Below, in pieces: positions 63,839 to 64,000 of a stretch of 64,000 nt of DNA; positions within the stretch are counted from its first letter, which is position 1, and each line of letters starts with the position of its first letter. This DNA is from Anaerolineae bacterium (GTDB lineage: Bacteria > Chloroflexota > Anaerolineae > Aggregatilineales > Phototrophicaceae). The notes below the pieces were generated by a model that saw only the letters and a list, made by a program, of their open reading frames with translations, was not told the DNA's origin and ran no database searches. Location: contig JAHDWN010000009.1 of the NCBI GenBank assembly GCA_023382675.1, positions 52,660-116,659 of the forward strand, read 5' to 3'. The translations under genes were made by a program, and so were the position numbers.

Positions 63839-64000
63839 ATGCTGAATCAGATCCAACTCCAGACCGAGAATGGCGAATCGCTGATCGACATCACGGCGCA
63901 AGTGCGCGCAGCCATCACCGCGTCCGGTGTGCAGGATGGCCTGTGCGTGCTCTTCGTGCCGCATACCACTGCCGCCATCACCGTCAATTCCGCGCTCGAC
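63839..64000 (+). CDS. YjbQ/UPF0047 family protein (3' end outside window)
   Basis: Only the first 54 residues are seen: MLNQIQLQTENGESLIDITAQ, then GLCVLFVPHTTAAITVNSALD. PHTTAAITVN is the signature of YjbQ proteins, some of which have thiamine phosphate synthase activity. The ATG at 63839 is 13 bases after the kinase stop codon, so it belongs to the same transcript. Confidence 0.85.
   Translation, partial: MLNQIQLQTENGESLIDITAQVRAAITASGVQDGLCVLFVPHTTAAITVNSALD

Overview
The window is about 60% G+C, with genes packed on both strands. It looks like a Chloroflexota chromosome, probably Anaerolineae-like. The reasons are a B12-dependent class II ribonucleotide reductase, an infC-rpmI-rplT block, an ftsQ-ftsA-ftsZ cluster, a MalT-like LuxR ATPase, many TPR and zinc-ribbon proteins, a multihaem cytochrome and a BMP-type nucleoside transporter. 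The phylum call is inference from gene content; no rRNA or tRNA gene was found.

Left part (1-10 kb). A phosphohexomutase entering from the left edge is followed by a small accessory stretch. It holds an A+T-richer membrane protein, a DUF433/DUF5615 toxin-antitoxin-like pair, a bacterial ALDH16-type double aldehyde dehydrogenase, a split REP-associated tyrosine transposase with two copies of a perfect 20-bp palindrome, and a protein with two different TIR-type domains. A tandem rhodanese and an 11-haem cytochrome follow; an in-frame TGA separates the cytochrome's signal peptide and first haem from the other ten haems.

Middle part (10-35 kb). This is mostly housekeeping: DnaE carrying an intein, a SpoU methyltransferase, the IF3-L35-L20 operon (infC apparently starts at AUA), an EEP-family hydrolase, a large uncharacterised protein, a MalT-like regulator, a sugar-nucleotide epimerase, a dihydrouridine synthase, a glycosidase with a phospholipase-C-like partner, a TPR protein and ornithine carbamoyltransferase.

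Right part (35-64 kb). ftsQ-ftsA-ftsZ is followed by a 6-kb ribonucleotide reductase gene interrupted by three inteins, one of them directly in front of the predicted radical cysteine. Next come a GH1 beta-glucosidase with a thioesterase, tatA, hrcA and trxA. The window ends in a long co-directional set: nucleoside hydrolase, two M42-type peptidases, a complete BMP/nucleoside ABC importer, an ADP-ribosylglycohydrolase-family protein, a PfkB sugar kinase and a YjbQ protein. This set reads as a nucleoside uptake and ribose salvage module.

Main oddities: four inteins in two DNA-synthesis enzymes; a non-AUG start for infC; two degenerate 7-bp tandem arrays, each starting at a stop codon; a REP palindrome recoded as part of its transposase; the double-TIR protein; the TGA-split cytochrome; and a periplasmic PPC-like domain inserted in an ABC permease.
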